From contig NZ_CP080417.1 in NCBI RefSeq assembly GCF_019457535.1, positions 3,224,001 to 3,288,000 on the forward strand: a stretch of 64,000 nucleotides of DNA, read 5' to 3'. The stretch is from Shewanella halotolerans. Lineage in GTDB: Bacteria > Pseudomonadota > Gammaproteobacteria > Enterobacterales > Shewanellaceae. The notes under the pieces were generated by a model. The model searched no databases, was not told where the DNA came from, and saw only the letters and a program-made list of their open reading frames with translations. A program made the position numbers and the translations under genes. Of this stretch, positions 43,834 through 52,284 are shown piece after piece (position 1 is the first letter of the stretch; each line of letters begins with the position of its first letter).

Positions 43834-45108
43834 TTACTCATAACCCACCGGTAGCCCCAACATGTCACGGGTCACCAGGGTGATCCCACCTTCCGAGACC
43901 CTAAAGCCCCGCGCCCTGTCGTGATCATGGTCATGGCCAATTACCGTACCCTCGGGGATGATGCAGCCTCTGTCTAAGATGGCGTTCTTGATCTGGCAGT
44001 GACGCAGCACCACCACATCGGGCAGTACCACAGAGTTTTCCACCGTAGAGTAGGAGCAGACCTGCACCTCATTAAACAGCACGCTGCGTCTCACGGTGGA
44101 GCCTGAGATGATGCAGCCACCGGAGACGATGGAGTCCACCGCCATGCCGCGGCGCTCGTCGTCATCGAAGACAAACTTGGCCGGCGGCAGCTGCTCCTGG
44201 AAGGTCCAGATGGGCCACTTGGCATCATAGAGATTCAGCGCCGGGGTGGGCGATAGCAGCTCCATGTTGGCCTGCCAGAAGGAATCCAAAGTGCCCACAT
44301 CGCGCCAGTAGGCCTCCTCATCGGTGAAGCCACTTCTGAACGGGTGGGCGTAGACCTCGTGCCCCTCGATGATCGACGGGATGATATCCTTGCCAAAATC
44401 GCGATCCGAGTTCTCGTTCATGGCATCTTTCTTGAGCTGCTCGAACAGGAATTCAGTGTTAAACACATAGTTACCCATAGACGCCAGACACATCTCGGGA
44501 TTTTCCGGCAGATGCTTGGGCAGCTCTGGTTTCTCTTCGAAACCGAGGATCTTGTTGCGCTCATCCACCTCGACCACCCCAAAGGCGCCCGCGGCCTCGG
44601 CCACCGGCACCTCAAGGCAGGAGACTGTCATGTCGGCGCCAGACTCGGCATGGGCGGCCAGCAGGCCCGCATAGTCCATGCGATAGACGTGATCGCCCGA
44701 GAGGATCATCACATACTTAGGCAACTCGTGGCGTATGATGTCGATATTCTGAAATACCGCATCGGCGGTGCCCTTATACCAGCTCTCGGAATAACGCTGA
44801 GAGGCGGGCAGGATCTCCACCGACTCCCCCAGCTCCTTCTTGAAGTGGCCCCAGCCGCGCATTACGTGGCGGATCAGCGAATGCGACTTGTACTGGGTCA
44901 CCACGCCGATACGGCGAATGCCCGAGTTGATGCAGTTCGACAGCGGAAAGTCTATGATGCGGAACTTGCCGCCGAAATAGAGCGATGGCTTGGCGCGCCA
45001 GTCGGTCAATTCATGCAGACGTGAACCTCGCCCCCCGGCCAAGATTAATGCATAGGTTTCTCGGGTTAAATTACTGATATAACGTGGGCTAGGATTCATG
45101 TTAGGCAT
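43834..45108 (-). CDS. glgC: Glucose-1-phosphate adenylyltransferase
   Basis: The 424-residue protein has the nucleotide loop ALILAGGRGSRLHELTDWRAKPS, the GDHVYRMDY active-site motif, the glucose-1-phosphate motif GFEEKP and a C-terminal left-handed beta-helix (SVLFNEVQVCSYSTVENSVV). It forms ADP-glucose from glucose 1-phosphate and ATP, the committed and usually allosterically controlled step of glycogen synthesis. It lies 78 bp after glgP and just before glgA. Confidence 0.97.
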   Translation of the reverse strand: MPNMNPSPRYISNLTRETYALILAGGRGSRLHELTDWRAKPSLYFGGKFRIIDFPLSNCINSGIRRIGVVTQYKSHSLIRHVMRGWGHFKKELGESVEILPASQRYSESWYKGTADAVFQNIDIIRHELPKYVMILSGDHVYRMDYAGLLAAHAESGADMTVSCLEVPVAEAAGAFGVVEVDERNKILGFEEKPELPKHLPENPEMCLASMGNYVFNTEFLFEQLKKDAMNENSDRDFGKDIIPSIIEGHEVYAHPFRSGFTDEEAYWRDVGTLDSFWQANMELLSPTPALNLYDAKWPIWTFQEQLPPAKFVFDDDERRGMAVDSIVSGGCIISGSTVRRSVLFNEVQVCSYSTVENSVVLPDVVVLRHCQIKNAILDRGCIIPEGTVIGHDHDHDRARGFRVSEGGITLVTRDMLGLPVGYE

Positions 45109-45186
45109 AGGTACTCACTCCTTGAGATAAAAAACACACCAGTTGCTTGGGCGCCGCGGCGACCCGACTTAGCTCGATAAACGTCA

Positions 45187-47697
45187 TTAGGCTATCCCCC
45201 AGATCTCGTCTCGATATTGACCAATGGTGACATCGCTGGAGAAGCGACCACTGGCGGCGGTATTGCGTATGCTCATCTGTGTCCAATGGTGGGGATCCCG
45301 GTAGGCCTTGGCCGCCTGCACCTGAGCGAGCCGGTAAGACTCGAAATCGGCGGCGGTCATCCAAGGGTCCCGAGGACAACGTATGCTGTTAATGATGGGA
45401 TCGAATATCCCAGGCTCAAGCAGATTAAAGTGGCCACTCTCCAGCAGGCTCATCACCTCGGTCAGCGCCTGCGACTTGGCGATAAAATGCTGGGGATCGT
45501 AGTGGGGTCTCAAAGCCTCCACCTCGTCGGCCCTCAGGCCGAAAAGGAAGAAGTTATCCTCGCCCACCTCTTCGAGCATCTCGATATTGGCGCCATCCAG
45601 GGTGCCTATGGTGAGGGCGCCGTTCATCATGAACTTCATGTTGCCCGTGCCCGAGGCCTCCTTGCCGGCGGTAGAGATCTGCTCGGAGAGATCCGTCGCC
45701 GGGCAGATACGCTCCATGGCGCTGACGTTATAGTTGGGGTAGAAGGCAAAACGCAGATAAGGGGTCACCAGAGGGTCTGAGTTGACCATATGGGCCACAT
45801 TATTAGCGAGCTTGATCAGCAGCTTGGCCATGGCATAGCCAGGGGCCGCCTTGCCGCCGATCAGCACGCACCTAGGGGTGATATCCGTGAGTTTGCCCTG
45901 CTGGATCTGGTGATACAGGTGGATCACATGCAGGATATTGAGCAGCTGACGCTTATATTCGTGAATGCGTTTCACCTGCACATCGAACATCATCTTAGGG
46001 TCGAAGCGAACGTCGCACTCCTGCTCCACCAGCTCGGCCAGCTGCTGCTTGTTGCCATGCTTGACCTCCTGCCAGGCCTTGAGCAGCCCCTCGTCATCGG
46101 TGAAGGCATTGAGGGCGCTGAGACGGCTAAGATCTTTCACCCAGCCTTCGCCTAATCGCTTGCCCAGCAACTCGGCCAAGGCTGGATTACTCTGGGCCAG
46201 CCAGCGCCTCGGTGTCACGCCGTTTGTCTTGTTGTTGAACTTCTCGGGCCAGAGGGCATAGAAGTCCTTAAACAGGCCAGAGGTTAACAGCTGAGTATGC
46301 AGCCCGGCGACACCGTTCACCGAGAAGCTGGCGACGATCGCCAGGTAAGCCATACGGATATGGGGCTCATCGCCCTCTTCGATGATCGACATGGCTCGCA
46401 GCTTGTCGCCATCCCCCGGCCAATGGTGTGCCACCATGTCCAGGTAGCGGGCGTTGATCTCATAGATGATATCCAGCAACCTGGGCAGCATGTGGGCGAA
46501 CATGCGCACCGGCCAGCGCTCCAGCGCCTCGGGCAGCAGGGTGTGGTTGGTGTAGGCCATGGTCTGGCTGGTGATATCCCAGGCTTCATCCCATGACAGA
46601 CCATACTTGTCCATCAAGAGACGCATCAACTCGGGGATCGCCACGCTGGGGTGAGTGTCGTTAAGCTGCATCACATGCTGGCGGGCAAAATCCCTAAAGT
46701 CGGGGCCGCGCTGGCTCACCCAGGTATTGAGCAAGTCCTGCAGGCTGGCAGAGGAGAGGAAGTATTGCTGGCGCAGCCTCAACTCCTTACCGTTCTCGCT
46801 GGCGTCATTGGGATAGAGCACCATGGTGATCTGCTCCGCCAGGTTCTTGCGGGCCACCGCCTCCGTGTAATCCCCCTGGTTAAACTCCTCGAGATCGAAA
46901 TCGTCGGTGGCCTCAGACTTCCACAGCCTGAGGGTGTTTATCCGCTCGTTACGATAGCCGGGCACAGGGATGTCGTAGGCCACCGCCAGCACATCCTGAG
47001 TCTCTACCCAGGTGTATTGGCGCTTACCGTCGCGGTCGATATAGGACTCGGTATGGCCGAAGAAAGGCACAGTCACGTTATGGCTTGGCACCCTCACCTC
47101 CCAGGGATTACCGTCCCTGAGCCAGCGATCGGGGCGCTCCACCTGATAGCCGTCACACAGCTTCTGGGCGAACATGCCGTACTCATACCTTATGCCGTAG
47201 CCGGTGACATTGAGATCCAGGCTGGCGCAGCTGTCGAGAAAACAGGCCGCCAGGCGTCCCAGGCCGCCGTTGCCCAGCCCGGCGTCATGCTCCTGGGCCT
47301 CCAGGGTCTCCAGCGCCACCGCATAGTCTTTCAATACTTGGGCACTCTCGTCGTTCATATCCAGATTCAGCAACGCATTGCCAAGGGCCCGCCCCATGAG
47401 GAACTCCAGCGACAGGTAGGCGACCTTCTTGTTGCCCGTGTCCCGATCCAGCTGGCGGGTGGCGCGCCACTTGGGCAGCATCTGATCTTTCACGCTCATG
47501 GCAAAGGCGTAGAACAGCGCCTGCTCGTCGCGCTCCTTGGGGGTCAGGCTCTTGTCGATATGACGCTCGAAACAGGCCCCCAGGGTCTCACAGGGATCGC
47601 AGATAAGGCTGTCGGCCTTGGCTTCAACCTTTACCACAGGCTTGCTGCTAGTCTTACTCGTTTTAGTGGACTTCACCGGCTTAGCTGTCGAACTCAT
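45187..47697 (-). CDS. glgP: Glycogen/starch phosphorylase
   Basis: The 836-residue GT35 enzyme has EAQEHDAGLGNGGLGRLAACF near residue 130, the MQLNDTHPSVAIPELMRLL helix, and the PLP-binding KEASGTGNMKFMMNGALTIGT region late in the protein. It releases glucose 1-phosphate from glycogen with phosphate. An Ala/Lys/Ser-rich N-terminal tail of about 30 residues precedes the domain. Its ATG overlaps the glgX TGA by four bases, indicating translational coupling. Confidence 0.97.
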   Translation of the reverse strand: MSSTAKPVKSTKTSKTSSKPVVKVEAKADSLICDPCETLGACFERHIDKSLTPKERDEQALFYAFAMSVKDQMLPKWRATRQLDRDTGNKKVAYLSLEFLMGRALGNALLNLDMNDESAQVLKDYAVALETLEAQEHDAGLGNGGLGRLAACFLDSCASLDLNVTGYGIRYEYGMFAQKLCDGYQVERPDRWLRDGNPWEVRVPSHNVTVPFFGHTESYIDRDGKRQYTWVETQDVLAVAYDIPVPGYRNERINTLRLWKSEATDDFDLEEFNQGDYTEAVARKNLAEQITMVLYPNDASENGKELRLRQQYFLSSASLQDLLNTWVSQRGPDFRDFARQHVMQLNDTHPSVAIPELMRLLMDKYGLSWDEAWDITSQTMAYTNHTLLPEALERWPVRMFAHMLPRLLDIIYEINARYLDMVAHHWPGDGDKLRAMSIIEEGDEPHIRMAYLAIVASFSVNGVAGLHTQLLTSGLFKDFYALWPEKFNNKTNGVTPRRWLAQSNPALAELLGKRLGEGWVKDLSRLSALNAFTDDEGLLKAWQEVKHGNKQQLAELVEQECDVRFDPKMMFDVQVKRIHEYKRQLLNILHVIHLYHQIQQGKLTDITPRCVLIGGKAAPGYAMAKLLIKLANNVAHMVNSDPLVTPYLRFAFYPNYNVSAMERICPATDLSEQISTAGKEASGTGNMKFMMNGALTIGTLDGANIEMLEEVGEDNFFLFGLRADEVEALRPHYDPQHFIAKSQALTEVMSLLESGHFNLLEPGIFDPIINSIRCPRDPWMTAADFESYRLAQVQAAKAYRDPHHWTQMSIRNTAASGRFSSDVTIGQYRDEIWGIA

Positions 47698-49931
47698 CTA
47701 GACTCTCCTTTGGCTGAAGGCTCTTTTAGCGCTGAGGGCTCTTCTCTCGCTGAGGGCTCTTTTAATGCTGAGGGCTCTACTGCGGACGAGGTAAATTGGG
47801 CGTAATAGATCATCAGGCTACGGTCCTGCAGCACCAGGCTGGCGCCCTGTAGCAGGGCCTGATAGCTGGCGGACTCGCCATACTGGGGACTGTCCTGGGT
47901 ACTGAGCAGACACTGCCACTGCACTATCCCCTCGAGGCTCGGGAGGGTGAACTGCTGAGACCTGTTGTCGGCATTAAACATCAGCAACAGCGCCTGACGG
48001 CAACCCGCCTGGGCCTCCAACTCGCCGCTGATCACCAGGCTCAGGGTGCGGGTCTGCGCCTCGCCCCAGTGGGCCTTGGTCATGGGCTCGCCCTGCCTAC
48101 AGAACCAGTCCAGTCCAGGCGAGGTATGGTTGGCACTCTCGTGGATATAGTCTCTGTGGCACAGCATGGGGAAACGGCGACGCAGCTTGATGAGGTTAGT
48201 GGTGAAACTCAGCAGTTCGTCGCTGTCGATATCCTTGCGCCAATCGAGCCAACTGGCGGGGTTGTCCTGGCAATAGGCGTTGTTGTTGCCCAGCTGGCTA
48301 TGACCCACCTCGTCGCCGGCAAGCAGCATGGGCACACCCTGAGACATAAACAGTGTAGTGAGCATGTTGCGGCACTGGCGGGTACGTAGCGCGGTGAGTG
48401 ACAGTTCGTCGCTCTGTCCCTCAAGGCCATAGTTGTCACTGTAGTTCTCATTGTGGCCATCGCGATTCTGCTCGCCGTTGGCCTGATTATGCTTGTGGCG
48501 ATAGCTCACCAGATCCATCAAGGTAAAGCCGTCGTGGCTGGTGATAAAATTGATGCTGGCGGCGGGTTTACGCCCGGCGTGTTCGAACAGATCGCTGGAG
48601 CCATGAAAACGGGTGGCGAACTCGGGCAACATGCCGGCATCACCGCGCCAGAAACGGCGCACCGTATCGCGATACCTGTCGTTCCACTCGCTCCAGCCGA
48701 TGGGGAACTGCCCCAACTGGTAGCCACCTGGACCTATGTCCCAGGGCTCGGCGATAAGACGCACCTGGCTGAGCACAGGGTCCTGGCTGATGGCATCGAA
48801 GAAGCCGGAACCCACATCGAAGCCGTGATCCTCACGCCCTAAGGTGCTGGCAAGATCGAATCTGAAACCATCGACCCCCATTACCTCGACCCAGTAGCGC
48901 AGCGAGTCCATCACCAGCTGCAATACCCTGGGATGGGACAGGTTGAGAGTGTTGCCACAGCCGGTGTCATTGATGTAGTAGCGCGGCTCGCTGGGGTGCA
49001 GACGGTAGTAGCTGAGGTTATCTATCCCCTTGAAGCTATAGGTGGGCCCGAGACGATTGCCCTCAGCGCTATGGTTGTAGACCACATCCAGGATCACCTC
49101 TATGCCAGCGCCGTGCAGGGCGCTGACCATGTCGCGAAACTCCTCTATCGCCCCATCGCAATTTGACTCGCTTATTGACTCGCTTAGGTAGGCCTGATGG
49201 GGCGCGAAATAGCCTATAGTGTTGTAGCCCCAGTAGTTAGTCAGCCCCTTCTGCTGCAGGAAGGCCTCGGTGACAAACTGCTGCACGGGCAGAAGCTCTA
49301 CGGCGGTGACCCCAAGGCTTTTCAGGTGCTGTAGGCTGGCAGGGTCGCCGAGGCCAGCGAAGCGGCCACGACGCTCACTGGCCACCTCGGGATTTTGTTG
49401 ACTAAAGCCCTTCACATGCAGCTCGTAGATCACGCTGCGGCGCAGGGACAGCGGGCTATCACCCTGTTCAAAGGGATTCACCAGGGGCGTTATGGGCTTG
49501 AGGTTTTCGAGATCTACCACCACACACTTGGGCATCCGCTCGGCGTTATCCAGCTCGCAGAAGCTCAAGTCTTCCTGCTCGTGACCAAACTGATAACCGT
49601 AGTGGGATTTATGATCTTCGATGGCGCCGCTCAGGCGCCTGGCGTAAGGGTCGAGCAGCAGCTTGTTGACGTTAAATCTGTGGCCAATCAAGGGCTGATA
49701 GGGGCCATCGACCCGATAGCCGTAGCGGCAACCCGCCCTGAGCCCAGACACATGACCATGCCAGATCTGCTGGGACTGACGCTCGAGACGCAGCCTGGCC
49801 ACTTCCCTATCCTCCTCGTCAAACAGACAGAGGTAGACGGCAATAGCGTGGGCGGAAAACAGCGCGAAGTTCACCCCCTCGCTATCTAAGGTTGCCCCCA
49901 AGGGATAAGGCTTACCGTGGGTCAGTCGCAT
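47694..49931 (-). CDS. glgX: Glycogen debranching enzyme GlgX (isoamylase type)
   Basis: The 745-residue GH13 enzyme has an N-terminal CBM48-like domain (YPLGATLDSEGVNFALFSAH), the catalytic barrel with VDGFRFDLASTLGR (nucleophile Asp), LIAEPWDIGPGGYQLGQFP (acid Glu) and FITSHDGFTLMDLVSY. It cuts alpha-1,6 branches left by GlgP. It is about 90 residues longer than E. coli GlgX, partly because of a C-terminal tail of four hexapeptides (EPSALK, EPSARE, EPSALK, EPSAKG) encoded by an 18-bp tandem repeat. It overlaps glgP by 4 bp and glgB by 10 bp. Confidence 0.96.
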   Translation of the reverse strand: MRLTHGKPYPLGATLDSEGVNFALFSAHAIAVYLCLFDEEDREVARLRLERQSQQIWHGHVSGLRAGCRYGYRVDGPYQPLIGHRFNVNKLLLDPYARRLSGAIEDHKSHYGYQFGHEQEDLSFCELDNAERMPKCVVVDLENLKPITPLVNPFEQGDSPLSLRRSVIYELHVKGFSQQNPEVASERRGRFAGLGDPASLQHLKSLGVTAVELLPVQQFVTEAFLQQKGLTNYWGYNTIGYFAPHQAYLSESISESNCDGAIEEFRDMVSALHGAGIEVILDVVYNHSAEGNRLGPTYSFKGIDNLSYYRLHPSEPRYYINDTGCGNTLNLSHPRVLQLVMDSLRYWVEVMGVDGFRFDLASTLGREDHGFDVGSGFFDAISQDPVLSQVRLIAEPWDIGPGGYQLGQFPIGWSEWNDRYRDTVRRFWRGDAGMLPEFATRFHGSSDLFEHAGRKPAASINFITSHDGFTLMDLVSYRHKHNQANGEQNRDGHNENYSDNYGLEGQSDELSLTALRTRQCRNMLTTLFMSQGVPMLLAGDEVGHSQLGNNNAYCQDNPASWLDWRKDIDSDELLSFTTNLIKLRRRFPMLCHRDYIHESANHTSPGLDWFCRQGEPMTKAHWGEAQTRTLSLVISGELEAQAGCRQALLLMFNADNRSQQFTLPSLEGIVQWQCLLSTQDSPQYGESASYQALLQGASLVLQDRSLMIYYAQFTSSAVEPSALKEPSAREEPSALKEPSAKGESR
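47716..47784. repeat. 18-bp in-frame tandem repeat, about 4 copies, at the glgX 3' end
   Basis: Units such as GAAGGCTCTTTTAGCGCT (47716), GAGGGCTCTTCTCTCGCT (47734) and GAGGGCTCTTTTAATGCT (47752), with a degraded fourth from 47770, encode the charged EPSAxx tail of GlgX on the minus strand. Confidence 0.85.
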
Positions 49932-52237
49932 GACACACTCTCGTCCAGTTCCAGCACCAGACAGGCTAGCGGCGGCACGCTGATGCAGGCACTCTGAGCC
50001 TGACCCTGATAGGCCTCTGGCTCGGTGTGGATGACGCCCTGATTGCCCACGTCGCTGCCGCCATAGTAGTGGCTGTCGCTGTTGAGGCGCTCATGGTAGC
50101 GACCAGGCTGCGGCAGGCCAATGCGAAACTCGCGGTAGACCTCTGGGGTCATATTAACAATAAAGATCAGCTGCTTGTCACCGCTCTGACGGATAAAACT
50201 CAGCACGCCGGCGCTGGCGTTATCGCAGTCGAGCCAGCTAAAGCCCTCGCCGTGGTGATCGTCGCCATAGAGAGCCACGCTCTGACGATAGAGGCTGTTG
50301 AGATCTTTCACCCAGCGCTGCATTCCCTGGTGGGGCTCGAACGCCAGCAGGTGCCAGTCCAGGCTATGCTGATGGTCCCACTCGTCGCGCTGGGCAAAAT
50401 CCGCGCCCATGAAGAGCAGTTTCTTGCCCGGATGGCCCCACATGAAGCCCAGATAGGCCCGCAGGGTGGCAAACTTCTGCCAGTCGTCGCCGGGGATCTT
50501 ATGCAGCAAGGAGCCCTTGCCGTGCACCACCTCGTCATGGCTCAACGACAGGATGAACTGCTCGGTGAAGCAATACATCAGGCTGAAGGTCAGCTCGTTA
50601 TGATGATGGCTGCGATGAATGGGGTCCCGGCCAATATAGCTCAGGCTGTCGTTCATCCAGCCCATGTTCCATTTGAAGCCGAAGCCCAGGCCGCCCTCAT
50701 CGACCCGCTTGGTGACGCCGGGCCAGGCGGTGGACTCTTCGGCGATCATCATGATGCCGGGAAAGCCTTGGTAGAGGCGGGTGTTGAGATCCTGCAAGAA
50801 GGCGATGGCATCCAGATTTTCGCGCCCGCCATGGGCGTTAGGCAGCCACTGATGGGGCTCGCGGCTGTAGTCGAGATAGAGCATGGAGGAGACGGCATCC
50901 AGGCGCAGGCCATCTAAATGAAACTCCTGCAGCCAGTAGTGGGCGTTGCTGAGCAGATAGCTCTGCACCTCGCCGCGGCCGTAGTTGTAGATAAGGGTAT
51001 CCCAATCTGGATGCTCTCCCTGACGGGGATCCTCATGCTCATAGAGGCAGGAGCCGTCGAAGCGGGTCAGCCCATGGGGATCCTTGGGGAAATGCGCCGC
51101 GACCCAGTCGAGGATCACCCCTATGCCCGCCTGATGACAGGCATCGACGAAGGCCTTAAGTTCGTGGGGCTGGCCGAATCTGTGGGTCGGCGCAAACAGG
51201 CCGACCGGTTGATAGCCCCAGGAGCCGTCGAAGGGATATTCGCACAGGGGCATCAGTTGCAGATGGGTGTAGCCCATCTCGACCACATAGGGGATCAGCT
51301 GATCGATAAGCTGGCTATAGCTGAGATACTGCTCGCCGTTTTCCCCCTGGCGACGCCAGGATCCAAGATGCACCTCATAGATGGAGATGGGCTGATCGTG
51401 CCAGCTCTGCTTGGCCCGTTTCGCCAGCCAGCGCTTATCCTGCCAGGCATAGTCGAGCAGGGGCGGTACGATTGAAGCGTTACCCGGGGCGCCCTGCATG
51501 GCGCGGCCGAAGGGATCGGCCTTGAGCAGTCGCTCTCCCTCCTGAGTAACAATCTCATATTTATAGTGGGTCAGCGCCTTCATCGAGGGGATGAAGATCT
51601 CCCACACGCCATTGGCCGGATGGTGGCGCATCACCTGACGTCTGCCGTCCCAGTCGATGGCATCGTGCACCAGAGAGACCCGCTTGGCATTGGGCGCCCA
51701 GACACAAAACTGCACGCCGCTCACCCCATCGACCTCACGCCAGTTGGCCCCCATGAAACGATAGGCCTGCTCCTGACGCCCCTCGCTGAAGAGGTACAGC
51801 GCCTCATCACTCAGCAGGCTGGCATATTGGTAAGGGTCGTTTATCTCCTCGACGCTGAAAGGATAATGCACTCGCAGGCGATACTCGAAGGGGTTGATGC
51901 GCCGCCCGGCGAGCCCGGCAAAGATCCCCTCATCGTGGCACTTCTCCAGCTCGGCCACCTTGCGACCATCTTGCTTGGCGATCAGCTCGACACGCTCGGC
52001 CCCCGGCAGAAAACAGCGCACCACCAGGCGTTTGACCAGGCTTACCGCCTTAGCCTCCTTGATGCCCTTACTAGACTTAGTCGCCGGAGCCATCTCGATG
52101 GCGTGCATCCCCAATAAGGCGAAGATATCCACGTAGTCGGCAGCCAGCAGGGCTTCGATTTCACTTGGCGCTATCAGTGGTGTCGGCGCAATCACTGGTG
52201 TCTGCGCAGGTGTCTGCACTGGTATCTGCTTAGTCAT
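49922..52237 (-). CDS. glgB: 1,4-alpha-glucan branching enzyme
   Basis: The 771-residue protein has two N-terminal carbohydrate-binding modules and a GH13 barrel: ILDWVAAHFPKD, DGLRLDAVSSMLYLDY (nucleophile Asp), MMIAEESTAWPGVT (acid Glu) and FILSLSHDEVVHGKGSLL. It makes alpha-1,6 branches in glycogen. Proline/threonine-rich repeats (TPAQTPVIAPTP) mark the N terminus. It overlaps glgX by 10 bp and follows malQ by 47 bp. Confidence 0.97.
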   Translation of the reverse strand: MTKQIPVQTPAQTPVIAPTPLIAPSEIEALLAADYVDIFALLGMHAIEMAPATKSSKGIKEAKAVSLVKRLVVRCFLPGAERVELIAKQDGRKVAELEKCHDEGIFAGLAGRRINPFEYRLRVHYPFSVEEINDPYQYASLLSDEALYLFSEGRQEQAYRFMGANWREVDGVSGVQFCVWAPNAKRVSLVHDAIDWDGRRQVMRHHPANGVWEIFIPSMKALTHYKYEIVTQEGERLLKADPFGRAMQGAPGNASIVPPLLDYAWQDKRWLAKRAKQSWHDQPISIYEVHLGSWRRQGENGEQYLSYSQLIDQLIPYVVEMGYTHLQLMPLCEYPFDGSWGYQPVGLFAPTHRFGQPHELKAFVDACHQAGIGVILDWVAAHFPKDPHGLTRFDGSCLYEHEDPRQGEHPDWDTLIYNYGRGEVQSYLLSNAHYWLQEFHLDGLRLDAVSSMLYLDYSREPHQWLPNAHGGRENLDAIAFLQDLNTRLYQGFPGIMMIAEESTAWPGVTKRVDEGGLGFGFKWNMGWMNDSLSYIGRDPIHRSHHHNELTFSLMYCFTEQFILSLSHDEVVHGKGSLLHKIPGDDWQKFATLRAYLGFMWGHPGKKLLFMGADFAQRDEWDHQHSLDWHLLAFEPHQGMQRWVKDLNSLYRQSVALYGDDHHGEGFSWLDCDNASAGVLSFIRQSGDKQLIFIVNMTPEVYREFRIGLPQPGRYHERLNSDSHYYGGSDVGNQGVIHTEPEAYQGQAQSACISVPPLACLVLELDESVSCD

Positions 52238-52284
52238 CTGGTTATCCCTTTGCTTGTCTGTTTCATAGGAGTGTCATAGCTGTG

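Noticed and set aside
46651..47805. 384-codon open frame opposite glgP and glgX
   Set aside because: Antisense shadow; glgP is intact and the antisense product is low-complexity His/Leu/Gly-rich sequence.
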